Assembly (NCBI RefSeq): GCF_036785885.1
Contig: NC_092326.1
Location: forward strand, 1,178,001-1,242,000
Length of the DNA: 64,000 nucleotides
Direction: 5' to 3'
DNA from: Coffea arabica
Taxonomy: Eukaryota; Streptophyta; Magnoliopsida; Gentianales; Rubiaceae
The notes beneath the pieces are model-generated. The model had not been told where the DNA came from. It searched no databases and saw only the letters and a program-made list of their open reading frames with translations. The translations under genes and the position numbers were made by a program. Positions 44,588 through 58,322 of the stretch are shown here, one piece after another (the first letter of the stretch is position 1; the number at the start of each line of letters is the position of its first letter).

Positions 44588-45436
44588 TATGTTGCCACGT
44601 AAGATTGATATTATTTGATAATTGTTGGAGTTAATGAAACTAATTGGACAAACTGTTGCAAAAGAGTGTAGTTTTCAAATTCATGTTGCGGTAAAACTAA
44701 GGTGGCAACTAAATTGATAGAAGTGGACTTGGCATTGACTATGTAATTCTTCTATGGATTAAGGTTTCTTATAGTTGACGTTTTAAGGCGACCAAAAAAG
44801 GAATAGTGAGAGGTCCGCTTAGCATTGGGGCCATAAGCCTAACACTTGGCCTTTTGAAACATTCCCATTCGGTTTCATCCGGCTAAATTCCCACAATGTA
44901 GATGGGGTCAGATTCGAAGGAGCGAAGCTGTGTCGGTGAATAGAATATGAAATAAACAAAAAACAATTTACGGAATAGCAAAATATTCAAAAATTTATAA
45001 TTGTGCCTAAAATAAGTATAGTAGGAAAAAGGTAAAATAGCAAAGCATTTTTTTTTTTGCTTTTTTTTATTCCCCTTATCAAGATCTAGCATAAAGAATG
45101 ACTTCTAATACGTCGTCGTTGATAGCACATATAATAACTCATCATTCTCTTTTATATTTAAAAAAATAGATTAATTTTTTATATATTAATAATGTATACA
45201 GTATTAGGCTTGAATACATACTATTTGTGCAAATTTGAAATTTGAAATTTAAATTAATATTAATTGTCATGCATTAGAATCTAATAACATATACAGTAGC
45301 AGTGCATATAATATTAATCCTTAAATCATTATACAATTTGGTGAATGAAAGTTGGTGAAGGAGGGGAGGGGGGATGGTACATCATATCAACAGCGTACAT
45401 AAGTTTCAAAGAGAAAATCATAAAGGGGCTAAAAGC
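44588..45436. other. Host flank, copy B
   Basis: Corresponds to 26524-27372. Nothing recognised. Confidence 0.4.
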
Positions 45437-46854
45437 CTAAAAGTCTTCGATTTGGGTCCTCATTGCGTCAACGAATGATTTCCCATCTAGTTCACGGGAA
45501 AATAACGCTTTTAAATAGTCAATCATACTAATTCTTCTGAAAATTGCTGGATTTTCAGGGGTGACAAGACTTGGCGCTGGACCCGTAATTTTTTTTTTTG
45601 GGAGAAGAAACGTTGCAATGGAAAGCCTTTCGTTGTGCAAATTCACAGTTGCCCGATGCTCAATGCTCTTGTAAATCCCATTTGTCACAATCTACATCTC
45701 AGTTCAAAAACGTCAAATTATTGCCAACTGTGTACTATGTAGCATACATTCTTATGAAAGTTTAATTAGGCTCAATAATAGAATACGGTTAACAGGGTAA
45801 TCTTGTGAGTCCACCTATAACTACTGTTATGCCCCAAAAAATTGAGATAGAATTCAGAAGCTATACCCTGATAATTCCAGGACATGATTTGTAGGTAACT
45901 TGTGTAATTAGCATTGAAATCAAGACTAAAAGTAAATTTCTTTCTGCAAATCAAAACAAATTTGTTGGGAAAAAGAGTAAGTACTTTTTCAAAGCGATGA
46001 AAGGAAAGTAGTTTGAATTTCACCACTCGTACATCACAGGTAAGCAATGATTTGGAGGGTTGGGGGATGTAAGGGCATGTACAATACTAATTTTTGACAT
46101 TATTATGCCCAAGTTTTACATTCTTGGGAAATATTACTCGAATAATGAAGTAATTAATCAATTAAGTTGGTTACTAATATGAATAAAACTACTTTTTCAA
46201 TATAAAGACCTTTTCATCCATATATTTTATGCTTTTTTTTTTACTTTACAAAGATACGTGTTTCATTAAAGTACTTAATTTTCTATCAATAGACAACATT
46301 CGTTTAACTCCGACAAAGTAGCCAAAGTTATAAGTTTAGGCACAAATTTGTCAAAAGTTAAATTTTGGTATGAAAACTACACTTTGACCTGGCCTCATTT
46401 TCTAGGCGGTGCAAGTTGATAATTAGTCTTACATCAACCTAGTGTACGCATACTAATCATAATCGGAAAGATTATCTCTTGAATCCTATTAAAATATGGG
46501 AAAGACATTCTAGTTTCCATATATGTTCATAATTGTAAAAACCAATTTGCAAATATCTCATAAGGGAGGCCAAAAACTAGATAGATGTTGTAATTATAAT
46601 TATATAAACAGAAAAGCAATTTGAAGAGATTGTTCATATTCACATTGCATCTTTGGAGAAAGGATTTTGAGCATGATTACCTCTAAAATGTCTCCGACAT
46701 TGACAATGAATGCATTAGGAAGTGGTACAACAGGAACCCAAGCTCCAGCCTTTTTGATTTGGAGGCCTTCCACTTCATTGACTTGAAGTAAAATGGTAAG
46801 CCCAACGGCATCAGAGTGGGGGCAAAGGCCCATCACTAGCTCAGGTTGGGCTCT
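45437..46854 (-). pseudogene. 2-oxoglutarate dioxygenase last two exons, copy B
   Basis: Exons about 46681-46849 and 45437-45691 with the same splice sites and active-site residues as copy A. No copy-specific change is seen within these exons. The nearest difference is at 46862, just inside the adjoining gag. Truncated at the same gag junction. Confidence 0.88.
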
Positions 46855-49247
46855 CTTGAACAGAACTGCTGTGAATTTTCAGCCATCCCTTCAATCAACT
46901 CCCATACTGCCCGAGGAGTCTTGTTCACTAACGCTCTTCCACTTGCAGCATCGATTATACTCCTGTCTCTGAAAAGTACCTCTCATAGAAATATTGGATG
47001 AGCAGTTGCTCACTTATCTGATGTTGAGGGCATTTGATACATAGTTTCTCAAACCTCTCCCAATACTCATAGAGAGACTCGCCTGGGTGTTGTTTGATAC
47101 CACAGATTTCCTTCTTTAAACTCGTAGCTCGAGACGCCGGAAAGTACTTGTTTAGAAATTTTTTCTTCAATTGGTCCCACATGGTGATACTACCTGGTGG
47201 TAGGTAGTTCAACCAATCTTTCGCGGAATCCTTCAAAGAGAAGGGAAAGGCCCTCATTTTTATCTGTTCATCAGTAATTCCCGGGGGTTTCATACTGTTG
47301 TAGACGACGTCGAACTCTTGCAAGTGCTTGTAGGGCTCCTAACCTGGTAAACCATGGAAAGATGGTAAGAGATGAATTAGGCCAGATTTTAACTCCAAAA
47401 ATGTGTTATCATTTAAATTTTAAAAAGTAATGCACAAAGGTTGCTGATTTAAATTAGAAGTAGCCAACTTTCTTAGTGTTTGTGCATTTACCATGGTGAC
47501 TTTCTCTTGATCCGAGTCACTCGAAGTGTCACCAAACGAATCTGTTGGTTCAACTTCTGGCTCAGGTCTCTGGGATGCAGCACTGGAGTGTTCCTTTCTG
47601 AGCTGTCTGGTTTCTTTCCTCATTCTACGCGCAGTTTTCTCTACTTCAGGATCGAAAATTAATTCGCCTGTACGAGAAGATCGAGGCATAAACTAGAAAA
47701 ATACCAAAAAATTAGAACAAAATTAAGATTAATAAGAAACAAATACTTAACGTCAGTCCGTGGCAACGGCGCAAAAAATTGACAGGGTGTCGAGTCTGCT
47801 CAATAATAATAATAAAAACCTAAATACCACTAAAATCAGTCCATAATTAATCCTAGGTACTGGAGCAGAGACTTTAGGTGTGCAATGGGTTACTTGATTC
47901 ACTCTGTTCTCGAAGAGTTTGCGTAATCTGATATACCAAAATTAATTAGTTGACAAAATTTATTAAATAGTAGACAGTGGCAAGTAGGGTCGTCTCCTCA
48001 GGGATTGGGGATATTTGTCTCTTTTAAATTTCAATTGGTAAAGGGGAATTTTATCAGAATGAAACTAAAAACAATTAAACAATTAAACTAAAAATGAATA
48101 ATTAACTAGCACAAATGTAGCAGGAATTAAATCAAGAATAGATAAATTCTAACTAAGGATACTACTTCTTAGACAGAGTCCACTTACCCGATCATTGATG
48201 CAAGAAAGGTTCACTTAATTTATTAATAGGCTAGTTACAGTCGCCGAAGGACTCTATCGACCAATATTTTCTTAATTTATTGATAACCAATGTACGACCA
48301 TTGATTACCCCTAACTAGAAAATACTCCTAGGTACGACTGTAGGAATTAATTTTTCAATTGCATTAATAACTAGAAAAACCTAACCCCAATCAATAACGC
48401 TCTGCGAGGGTTATTTAAATTAGATTGCATGTTCCCTTAGTGTGTAAACACGCCAGTTGCCACTAATATTAATCAATCAAATAATTACGGATTTAATTGG
48501 CTAACTTGACAAGAGATTAATAAATCACATTAAACATCGGACCCTTGACATCCAATCAATAAAATAATTCCATGAAAATTCAAGCAGACAACGTGCAAAT
48601 ATTAATAAATTGAGAGACGCGTGAAAACTAATTAGATCTCACAGATTTTCGGGACTACACCGTCGAATTGATCCTTGACTAGATGAAAGGTTTAGCCACG
48701 CCGCATAATTAAATCTTTACGCAAATTAATTGATTGCAAAAACATTGCATTTTTTACTAGAAAGCAAGGAATAAAAGATATTCTTCCCGTTGGAAAATAT
48801 TGTCAAACATCTGGAATGCATTAAAGGCCAGTAAGAAGAAAGAAAACTAAAAACTATGCTAAAAGCTAAAAACTAGAGCCGTCCCAAAAGAGATGTCCCT
48901 GGCCTCTGTACGACTCCCCCTTAAAGGCCAAAAGCCAATGACTCAATGCTTTCTATCCCGTGGTCCCCACCGAAATTGAAAGCCAAAAAAAGGAATACAA
49001 AAGATGCGGCTCAATTTCCTTTTTGTTTCCTCGGCTCCTAGGGCTCTCATGGCCCTCTCTTCGTCAGCTCAATCCGTTTGTTTTCTCCCTTGTGGGCCAC
49101 ATTGAGGGACCTTTGCAGAAGACTCCCATTTGTGAAGTAATTTGCTTTAGAAAGTGCCTCCTTTTTGTAGTTTTCTGCTCTAATACCTGAAATTAATTTC
49201 AGATACCAAATATAAATAGATATTGACAATTAACACTATATTTGACA
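46854..49247 (-). mobile_element. Athila/Tat-like gag, PBS and LTR, copy B
   Basis: Gag pieces at 47689-47420 and 47323-46955, the tRNA-Asp-type site at 47757-47773, and the LTR at 47780-49247. Substitutions against copy A at 46862 and 48163. Otherwise as described for 28790-31183. Confidence 0.8.
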
Positions 49248-49628
49248 GGGACAAAAGAAGAAATTAATAATAAAATTGCTAACAAATAATACCCTATCAA
49301 CCACAAACTTACCTCAAGTGCAATCAAGATACAGACCCTTATTCTAGTGCTCTCCACTATTTAGTACTCAAGTACAAGAATCCATAATATGATAATTCAC
49401 ATCTCGAATTGGCCGGTCCCAAAAGTAAATCACCCCTACTAGAGATTCCTACCTGACGTACATATCTATCCATGATAAGGGATTTCAACTTATAATAGGC
49501 ACGATTCATAGTTTACGTCCAAGAATAGCACTTAGTCCTTTACACTTATTCATATAATCGGGACCATATCACCACTAGCCCTAAACTCGCTCCACGCAAA
49601 GACCACGTGAAGCAGCTTTGATACCATC

Positions 49629-52600
49629 TGTGACGACCCCACCTCCCCCTAAGACTCACCCCAGGGTTTAGCGGACCGCTTGCCCAACTCTCGCTAGAAC
49701 TCATTTACACTTGACTCGAGAAAAGATATCACGATCATAGGAAAGAAATGAAACAATAATTTCAAACTTAACATATACATTGATGCTCAAATCCAACTAC
49801 AAGACTTATACACGCCCAAATACGTTAAAATGTTTACAACCCAAGTACAATCAACCCTAGTCGGGTGTTAGCGCGAGTACAATTGCAAAATCTAAAAACT
49901 AGAGTACGCTATCCTGTACAAGTCTCACGCCTCGCTCGTACCCCCTGTAAAAAAACAAATGGCATGGAATGAGTTAAAAATCCAGTGAGGTTCCAAATAG
50001 TAAGTTGACCATCATTGAAAAGTTCATGTATCAAAGTAGCAAAGTAGCGAGCATAACTAGTCCATAAAAGTGAGCAATAACACTTCAAATAACAAATCTC
50101 AAAATGAACGAGTGTAAAATTTTTCAAAAGAAGCAATAACCTGATAAGTAATACTCATGTCAAAGTATAAGGATACAGATGGCTCTCAGGAGCCAATTTC
50201 CCGTTGTTTCACCAGATCTTGATCAAGTATTAGTTAACACTCCATCAACCTTCAAGTAAAGTAACCAATCCTGTAGTGCTTCGCTTCACACCAATCCGTC
50301 CACCATTCAACCCCCTTACCGAGCCCAAACACCAACTAAACATTGGTAGTAATATTCGAGTATACCGATTAGTCGAGAAGATAGCGCTCCACTTAGCAAC
50401 ATTAGATACCCATAGATCGTTATTTAATCGACCAAACCCTTGCTGGCTCGACTCAAATAACTAGCCAGTGGGATTTGGATTCCCAAGTATTAACTATAGT
50501 CAATGACCAATCAATTTAGTCAAGAGAAAAGTACGGAGACGGGAATGAGAGGTACCTCCCACTCAGATCGAGTGTGGTACATACTGCTGCTCAGCACTTA
50601 CAAGTCAAGCACAAGTATATCAAGTCGATTGCAACAATAAACAAGTACATATCACATTAGGGCAAGTGCGATAAAATACACCATGCCCGACCATATCAAT
50701 AAAATATCATTACATTACATTGAACAAGTATTGAAAACAAGTGTCAAGTTCAATCAGGTATTTAGAAGCACTCACCGAAGATTTAGTGCTTGTCAAAAAT
50801 TACATTCAGGTATAACTCCTTGGTTGGAGTCCAAATCTGCGATACAATATCATTTAAAAGTTTAAAATCAACTAGGGTTCGAAACATAGGAGTTTCGCTT
50901 CAAGAAAATCAAGTAAATGAAACTTATTTAGATAGGATTCATGTTACATATCAAACTCTACAAAATTCAGACTCGCTCTTTTGGTATTGCTAAATAAGCA
51001 ACTAAAACTTTGGAATTCGCATTTGAGTCGGAAAGACGAGGAAAACGTATTTCTATTGATTTTTTCCAAGGGTATGAGTTTTGACCGAATTCTAACTTAT
51101 ATACCTCCACGAAAGAGGACTCAAATAACCTAGATAATTCAAATTCAATTCAACTTCAATTCTTTGATCGAATCACAAGTACACACACCTAGTTCTTGAG
51201 TGAAAATTTGGGCGGCATGCTCTTTGTATTTAGCTATTTTTTCAGCCATTTATGGCTTCCTTGTTTTTCTCAATTCAGCCCCACAATCACACACAAGTAA
51301 TGTTACTAACATACCCCTTCAATTAGGCTCCAAAATCATCCAATTACAACACAAGTGTAATAATACAATTGGAAATCAGTTTTGAAGACAAAAAGCTAAA
51401 CAGCAGATTTGACATCTTATAGCATTTTGGTCACAACTAGAGCTACGTTTATCGAATTGGGGTGCACCTGATACAGTTTCGAAGCTAAAACAAAGGGTTA
51501 CACAACTTTCATGAAGACAACCTAACCCAGTTCACAGTTGATCTAGGTCAAATTTGCAAATTACAGAACCAGAAGTTCATGGTTAGTCTGGTTGTTAGTA
51601 CTGAATTCAAACGGCAATAAATCAAGCTACACAATTCTGTTTGAGGCGTTTTCAGATGTGTTGAAAAGCTGAAACATAGGGCTAAAAGTTTTGAGTTTCG
51701 GCTAAAGGCTGATTTGATACGAATCAAGGTAAAAAACGAAGCCAAACTTGTGAAATCTCAAAACTGTCCACAAAATGAGACTTTTGGCAGCCAGGGGTAT
51801 TTTGGTCATTTTACATGCTACAGTGCTTTGATCGAGCTGAACTTTTACAGACAATTATATAACATCATTGCCTACAACTTTCATATTTTAACCTAAGCCT
51901 AATTTAGCCTTTAACAAAGATGAATGATTCTGGTCAGAACAGGGCAATTTCAATCCTTAAAACTGGAATTTGATGAAACCAAAGTTGAAAATGCTCATTC
52001 ATGTCTTACACCACTATCCCAACTCCCTATCCAAGATTATAGATATCATATGTTCTCTAAACAACAAGGAGTACAACTGAACAACTCAAACCCTAACTCA
52101 AAATCCACCATATCCATCAAAACTACCAGAAGAACTATCATTTACCACAAGTATGAGTTGTTATACAAACGTAAGCAAGCGTAAGAATGAAATAAAGGAA
52201 TACTGCCATAATACCTCTCTAAGATGCTTGCAAGAGAAATCCTTCACCTTTCCTTTCAAAAACTTTAGCATACCAAGCTTCCTAAGCTCTCAATTTAGAG
52301 GTTAATCGATTTAGATTTTCGATTTTCACTCACCTAAGCTAGAAATCAAGATGGAATGAAATGGTTTTCACTCTTTTCTTTTTCCTCTCATAAGTCACGA
52401 CCAAGATGAAGGAAAATGAGCCAAGAAAAAAGATAAGAAGAAAGGAAAATGTCTTGGTCAATGGTCTTGGTCAAGACCTTAGTTGGATTCTTGACAAATG
52501 GCTTAATCACAAATATTTCCACCAAAATATCTCTCTTTTCCTTAGTCAATAATGGTGGCTGACTTAAGGGTTAATTAAGAGCTAATTAGCTCAACTAAAC

Positions 52601-53573
52601 AAGGAGATTAAGGTAATAAAGTGGTGGTCAAGTGGTGTATTCCATCGGTAGCGAACGGCACCCGTCGGTTCAAACCGATTTTCCTTAAATCACGTGTACT
52701 AGGGTTTTATCTTATGATTCCCTAACTTGTTATTCTCACTTCTAATCACACACTTTTTCTTATCTAAAACTCACTCTTAACCGCCAAATTTAGTACACAT
52801 TCCGTACCGAGTAATCATACTGCCAAAAGATGTAAAAAAACCTTAATTTACCTTAACGATGAAAGAAAAGGGAAAACCCCTGGTTTTATAATTAATTGTA
52901 ACTATTGAGAAAGTGAATGAGTAGTAAAGCTATTGTTGGATTCCAAATAAAAGGAAACTTTTAAGAAAATATGAGGGATTTTACAAGTCCTCACAATCAC
53001 GCTACCAAAATGCACACAAAAACACACACCAAAACCCTAGTATGCACAAAAATCCTAACTTATACCACTCCTTTAGAAAAATCATAACTTGAGTTATAAA
53101 TATCAAAATTTTATACAACATGGTTTACTAAAAACTAGACTTCAAATGCTAAGAATCTTTAGAAGACATCTCAAAGAGATTTAGTTCATAAGTTGGTCCA
53201 AATTGAGTCATAAGCTACTACAATATTCCTATGTTTATTTGTGCTGGGTAGAATTTTCAGTCAATTTTGCCAATTTCCTAGAATTTATAGACATTGAATC
53301 AAACTCTGAATTTTACATTATAGTAAGCCCTCTGAGTCTAGTTTCAAACGCAACAAACGAAACTCAATTCTGACTTTCCTATACAAAGTTATAGCCAATT
53401 TCCCAAAGCCTCCTGCAAAAATTTCTAGATTTTCTAATAAGTTGAGATTATGAAACTTTTCTTAACAAAATTCACTCCATTGACTCAAATTCAACCATTA
53501 AAGTAACTAAGAATCAAAGGTAAGTGAGTTCACATAAGAGTTATAAAGAAAAGTAAAATTTCGGGGTCTCACA
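49629..53573 (-). repeat. Complete LTR of Gypsy element C
   Basis: Minus orientation, 3,945 bp. Left edge TGTGACGACCCCACC beside the primer-binding site (49615-49626), right edge GGGGTCTCACA at 53573, giving TGTGA...TCACA ends. The portion 49629-51494 belongs to the duplication; 51495-53573 is unique. It contains LTR-family phrases shared with 1-1357, 1779-2690 and 54875-58322. Frames at 51548, 51714 and 51924 are shadows. It is inserted into the gag of element D. Confidence 0.75.
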
Positions 53574-54350
53574 AAAACTCCCTAACTTGCAGTCTTGCGC
53601 TCTCAACTCTCTGCGCTTTCTCCAAAGTTTCAGTAAACGTAGAGATTTGGGTTGCTGCCAACCATTCCTGAATCTCCACATTAAGTACTTGCATGAAACG
53701 CCTTGTCCTTTTCCGCTCATTAATCACCAATTCTAATGTGTATTTAGAAAGTTTAGTGAATTTCCCTTCACACTCGGCTATACTAAGAGTTCCTTGTCTT
53801 AACTTTATAAATTCGTCCTCCCGCTTCTCTTGGATTGGCGGTGGAAGAAACTTCTCATTAAATTTCCTCGTAAAGTTTTTCCAAGTTCAAGGGGTTTGGG
53901 CTCTCTACCACTTCCCATTATCACATCCCACTAAGCACGTGCTACTCCCTCAAATTGGAAAGCAGCAAAGTTCACCCTTCTCTCTTCAGTACAATCTAAA
54001 GCGGCGAAAATATTAGTTATCCGCTCTAGCTAATTCTCCGCTACCTCGGGATCTGGCTCCCCAGTGAATTAGGTGGAGCAAACTTCAAAAACCTCTCCAA
54101 AACCCTATCATCATCTCTATTTTGGGCCCCGGGTTGGTTAATTGGCTCTGGACCCTATCTCTTAGCTAACCGTTCAAGGATATCAGTCATCCTAATAATG
54201 GTAGTAGCCACTTGGTTACCCTCTAAATTCTCTTATCCCTGAGTCCGTCCAGTTGCCGATCCCTGATCTTCCCCTTGAGGTTGGGTTTGCTTAGTCCCAC
54301 GCCCATGACCTCGACTACTCTTTCGTCCGTCCATAATCCTAGTTATGCCT
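53574..54350 (-). pseudogene. gag: Gypsy element D Gag, broken
   Basis: Minus strand. Begins at 54332 (MDGRKSSRGHGRGTKQTQPQ), then after several stops shows the gag motifs AALDCTEERRVNFAAFQFEG followed by VARAWWDVI and a frameshifted PxxL...FFHRQ stretch, reading down to 53574, where LTR C begins. The typical capsid signature (fALdC.eerrV.fAafqFeG.A..WW) is visible at about 53930-54020. Multiple stops show long inactivity. Confidence 0.7.
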
Positions 54351-54860
54351 AGTGTAAGAAATAAAATAATTACGCGAGAAAATACTTGATATACAAGCCA
54401 CTTGAAAATATCAAAAATAACAATAATTAACATGTATTTATACTTCAAAGTTCATACAATTAGCAAGTCATGTGGCATTTACAAAAATATGACATACAGG
54501 TGCCACAAAAAGTACTTTTAGTCATGTACGACCAAAGTAGAGCCAAGTGCCTCAAAAGTACGCCACACAGTCAAGCAAAATACAATAGCCTCTGTACTAG
54601 CATCACCCCAGCTATTTCTAACTATACAAGTCAAAAGATCTATCACTCTAGACTAATCCTCAGCAGGACTATCAGGTAGAACCTCCTCTTCAGGGTCCTC
54701 CATTTCCATTCTCCATCCCTGCAAAATAACCACAATTTCCAGATTAGAAAGTTAAAGTCACTAACTCGCTCAAACATCACTCAAGGTATAACTAAGGTAT
54801 CTCATTTCTAATTTCCAGAGTAAAGTCTCTAATATCTCCCAAATAGATTTCTAACCTAGT
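54351..54860 (-). other. Leader of element D
   Basis: About 510 bp between the Gag start and the primer-binding site. No gene. Confidence 0.5.
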
Positions 54861-54872
54861 GCTCTAATACCA
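54861..54872 (-). other. Primer-binding site of element D
   Basis: GCTCTAATACCA, the complement of TGGTATTAGAGC, one change from the iMet site, two bases before the LTR edge. Confidence 0.8.
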
Positions 54873-54874
54873 AC

Positions 54875-57800
54875 TGTGACGCCCCCACTTCTCCTTAAGG
54901 CAAACCAAAGGGTGTCGGCGGGAGGCCTGCCCAACTCTCGCCAAGATTCAGTATAGTTCCAATTCAAACTTAAAGTATAACGACTAATAACGAAAGTCGA
55001 AATAAAGACAAGAAGCCATTTCCATAGATGAATATTCAATTTTACATCACAAGTTTCAAAATACAACCACTTTCCCAAAATATACAACTTCCAAAAGATG
55101 TCTAGTCAAATACATCCAAAACCCTAATCAAAAGTGGCCTTAAGTCGGCTTCTTCATAACTCTTTCCATCTCGGCCCCTGCTAAGGAAAACAAATCTAAT
55201 GGGATGAGTTAACGCTCAGTGAAGCCAAGAAAACATGCAAACACATAATTCAAGAAGCAATAGCATTTAAACGAGAATAAAGCTATAACATTCAAGCAAT
55301 TCACAATTTTCAATTTAACACATTCAATGAGGATACAGGAGTTTTCAGGAGTTAGGTTCCACTTTCTTTGCCAAGGTTCGATCAAATACCTCCCCGCGAT
55401 GACACTCCGTCAACCGGGTCGGCATTAAGTCCGTAGAACTCTACTTTCTTCACAGTTTTGTTTACCATTTCAACCACACCGGGCCCGTACTTCCTTAAAA
55501 GCCACTACTACTCGAGTAGGCCAAGCGAGATCTCTTAATAGATCAAGCTTATAGTTATCTCATGGTTCACCGAGCTTCTCGACCAAGCCCTTGCTGGCTC
55601 GAGTCGCAAGGTCGGCCAATTGAGATTTTGGGCGTCCCTCAGTTCAGTTATAGGTCGAGGAGATTCACTCCAAACGACATCCAGTCAATCAATTACAATT
55701 CAGTCATGAGCAATTCAGAATTTCAATCAGTTAAAAGAGAACGAGTGCGATAACGTACACACTCGACTCAACAATTATCAATCATTCAATCCATAAGAAA
55801 CAATTCACATAATTGCAACAAGTCATGCACTTGACACTCACCAAGTCAAAACAAAAGTGAGTGAGTGAGCAATTAAGTCTTTAGGCGTCCGCTTCGAGAT
55901 TCCCTTGAAGATCTTCTTGAGCACCTGGACAAATAACAAGTACTTTCACTCACAATCACGTATTAACCATAAAAGAAGGTATACTTATTGAGGCTAGTCA
56001 ATACCTCAAAAGAGAACCTTAATCACTCAAAAATCAAGATTCAAAAGTGTAGACTTAATAACACAAGAGAAACTGATTTCCTTCATGAAATCGAGTTTAA
56101 AACAATCAATCAATATTAAAGAATAGGGAAAAGTTTCCAAAAACTCATTTTCCATCAAGTCGGAAAATTTCAGTTTTGCGTGTCAAATTTAGAAAAATCA
56201 GAACTTGCACTCAGTAGGTCTAAAATTGGAAAAATTTAACCATTGGAATCTTGGTTCAAATACTAAAAGTTCCTAGAAGACACTTTCCCATGATTCCAAA
56301 CGGAAGGCATTAAATTTTTAGCTCAAATTGGCTGATCTGAGCAAGCAAGGCAGTTTCAGTCATTTTTTTGGCAATCTTTAGAAATTTGGCAAAATTCACA
56401 GAAAGTGAACTAGCCTTTGAAATTCATAACACATTACGAGTTCCTAACATAGTTTCAAATAGGACAACCGGAACTAAATTCGGGGTTTTGAGCGTAAAGA
56501 TATAATAGTTTAAAGTCGGCTGACTTTTGTACACTATTCAGAAATTTTTCAGATTTGAAGAGCAAATTTTGGGACATCATTTGGGTATCAAAATGGTTTT
56601 AGAATAACACCAAATTTGGTACACTTAAACTTTCATATGAGGACTATTTCTCTATCAAATTTCATGCAAAAAATCATGTGGGAAGGCAGTTAAGAAAACT
56701 ACCAAAGTTTAAGAAATTCTCAAAGCAAATCTGTCCTCTTGCTTTTCTTTTCTTTTTCAAATATTTTGCACCATGAAATTAATCCCAATTTGGTTCATTT
56801 TTGAAACCAAGGTCCTATGAACATCTAATATGCAATTGGTAGGTAATTGACACCAAAATTTTTGAAACAAAACGTCCCAAACCAAACCTAACCATTCAGC
56901 TAGCAAGAAGAGAAAGATTTCCAGATTTCCAGCTTTGTTACAGTTTGGAAATTGAACCATATCTCACTCAATACAACTTGAAATTGAGAATGGTTTGTGG
57001 TGTTGGAAACTAGATTAAAAAATATACATTTTATCAGAACAAGTCATTCCCAAAATCAGTTCACAAGTGAGAGAAAATAGAGCCAAAAGATGCAGCTTCT
57101 ACCTTTCTCTCGAATAGACCATCAGAACAGGACAGCAAAATTTGAGGAATCACTACAGCTCACTCAGTTTGAACTCGAAGGTGAATTTTATACCGTTGGA
57201 AAGCTACAAATGTCTAGTTTCAAATGCCACAAACGGCACTTGATTTTGACCTTTATACAAAGAGTTATGTTCGATCAAAGGTACACTGTTCAGACAACCA
57301 GAACCCATTTCCAGTTTTCTTCCAATTTCGAAAATTCAAGTTTTGCTCAACCAAATCATATGATTTTTGGACAACCCTTTGTACACACCATAGACAACAT
57401 ATAAGCATCAATTTCACGGCAAAAAATCATCAAAAATTTCGAAATATCACAGAGAAACATGACCAGAAATTTTCGGCCAGCTCAAGTCTCCACTTTCTTT
57501 GATTTCCTTTCACTTTTCTAACCATAATCAGCTCACTTAACATATAAACAACATTAATCAAGCATTTAATCCTCAAGGCAGCTACCTAAAGGTCACACGA
57601 AGTCCGCTAGCCTAGAGTTTAAAACAAGAAATATAGATTTCCTCAAGTCCTCTACCTAGTGTCATGCTTAGGATTCAAACCCTTGCAAATCCAACCGTAA
57701 ATCTTATATTAAATGGAGAGATTAGAAGAGTTGATGGGTTTACCTCTAACCCTTGTAGAAACCAGAATTTTTCACCACTAATCTTCCTAGAATCACCACA

Positions 57801-58322
57801 AGATGAAGCCTTCCTCCAAGCTCAAGTTAATCTCCAAGGTGTTTAGGAGTTGGGTGCGATTTTGGAGGTGAAATGGAAGCAAGAATTGAACAAGTCGAAG
57901 AAGCTTTCTTCCCCCTTTCTTTTTGCTGGTTCGGCCGAGACTACGGAGAGGGGAGAGAGAGGGTTTTGTGTTGTGAAGCTTTATTTGGAAGCTTAAGGAA
58001 TTTGTGGCCAAAGTTTGTGCAAAAGTCAACTAAGAATAGTGTCGCGCGCGGGTGTCGTACCACCGTTTTCTCTCTTGTTTGTTATACTTGTGCACTAAAC
58101 CTCCAATGTAATTCTTTTAATACTATAATTCACTCTTAGTAGTCTAGTATAATTTTCTTAAATCTCCACTTAGTCGATTTGATGCGAAATATGCGAACTT
58201 TTGATTTGTGTGCGATAATGCGAAATTTAAAAACGATTCATGTAACGATAATATAATTAACCAATAATAAGGTAAATAATTATAAAAATAATTATTTTAA
58301 GAATAAAACATGAGACCTCGCA
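54875..58322 (-). repeat. LTR of Gypsy element D
   Basis: Starts TGTGACGCCCCCACTTCTCC at 54875, homologous to LTR C and to the tail at 1-1357. The right edge is placed at CTCGCA (58322) by analogy with the C edge; this is uncertain. If right, the LTR is about 3.45 kb. Frames at 54470, 55562, 57090, 57224 and 57873 are not supported as genes. Confidence 0.6.

Larger units (their letters stand above)
33431..51494. repeat. 18-kb tandem duplication, copy B
   Basis: 18,064 bp, head-to-tail with copy A. Contains, in order: the CACTA-P right 4.9 kb, Gypsy pol and 3' LTR, LINE 5' part, CACTA-M right end, dioxygenase remnant, Athila-like gag/PBS/LTR, element C leader, and LTR C start. It lacks the 10-bp 'gtagtacttt' unit present in copy A near 19040. 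Confidence 0.95.

Noticed and set aside
15357-51494. Duplication by recombination between LTRs
   Set aside because: The breakpoints are in CACTA-P and mid-LTR C with only 5 bp shared, so no homologous element pair explains them.
57873-58139. ORF of 88 codons near the end of LTR D
   Set aside because: Lies in an LTR, no start context or domain, and low similarity to any known protein.
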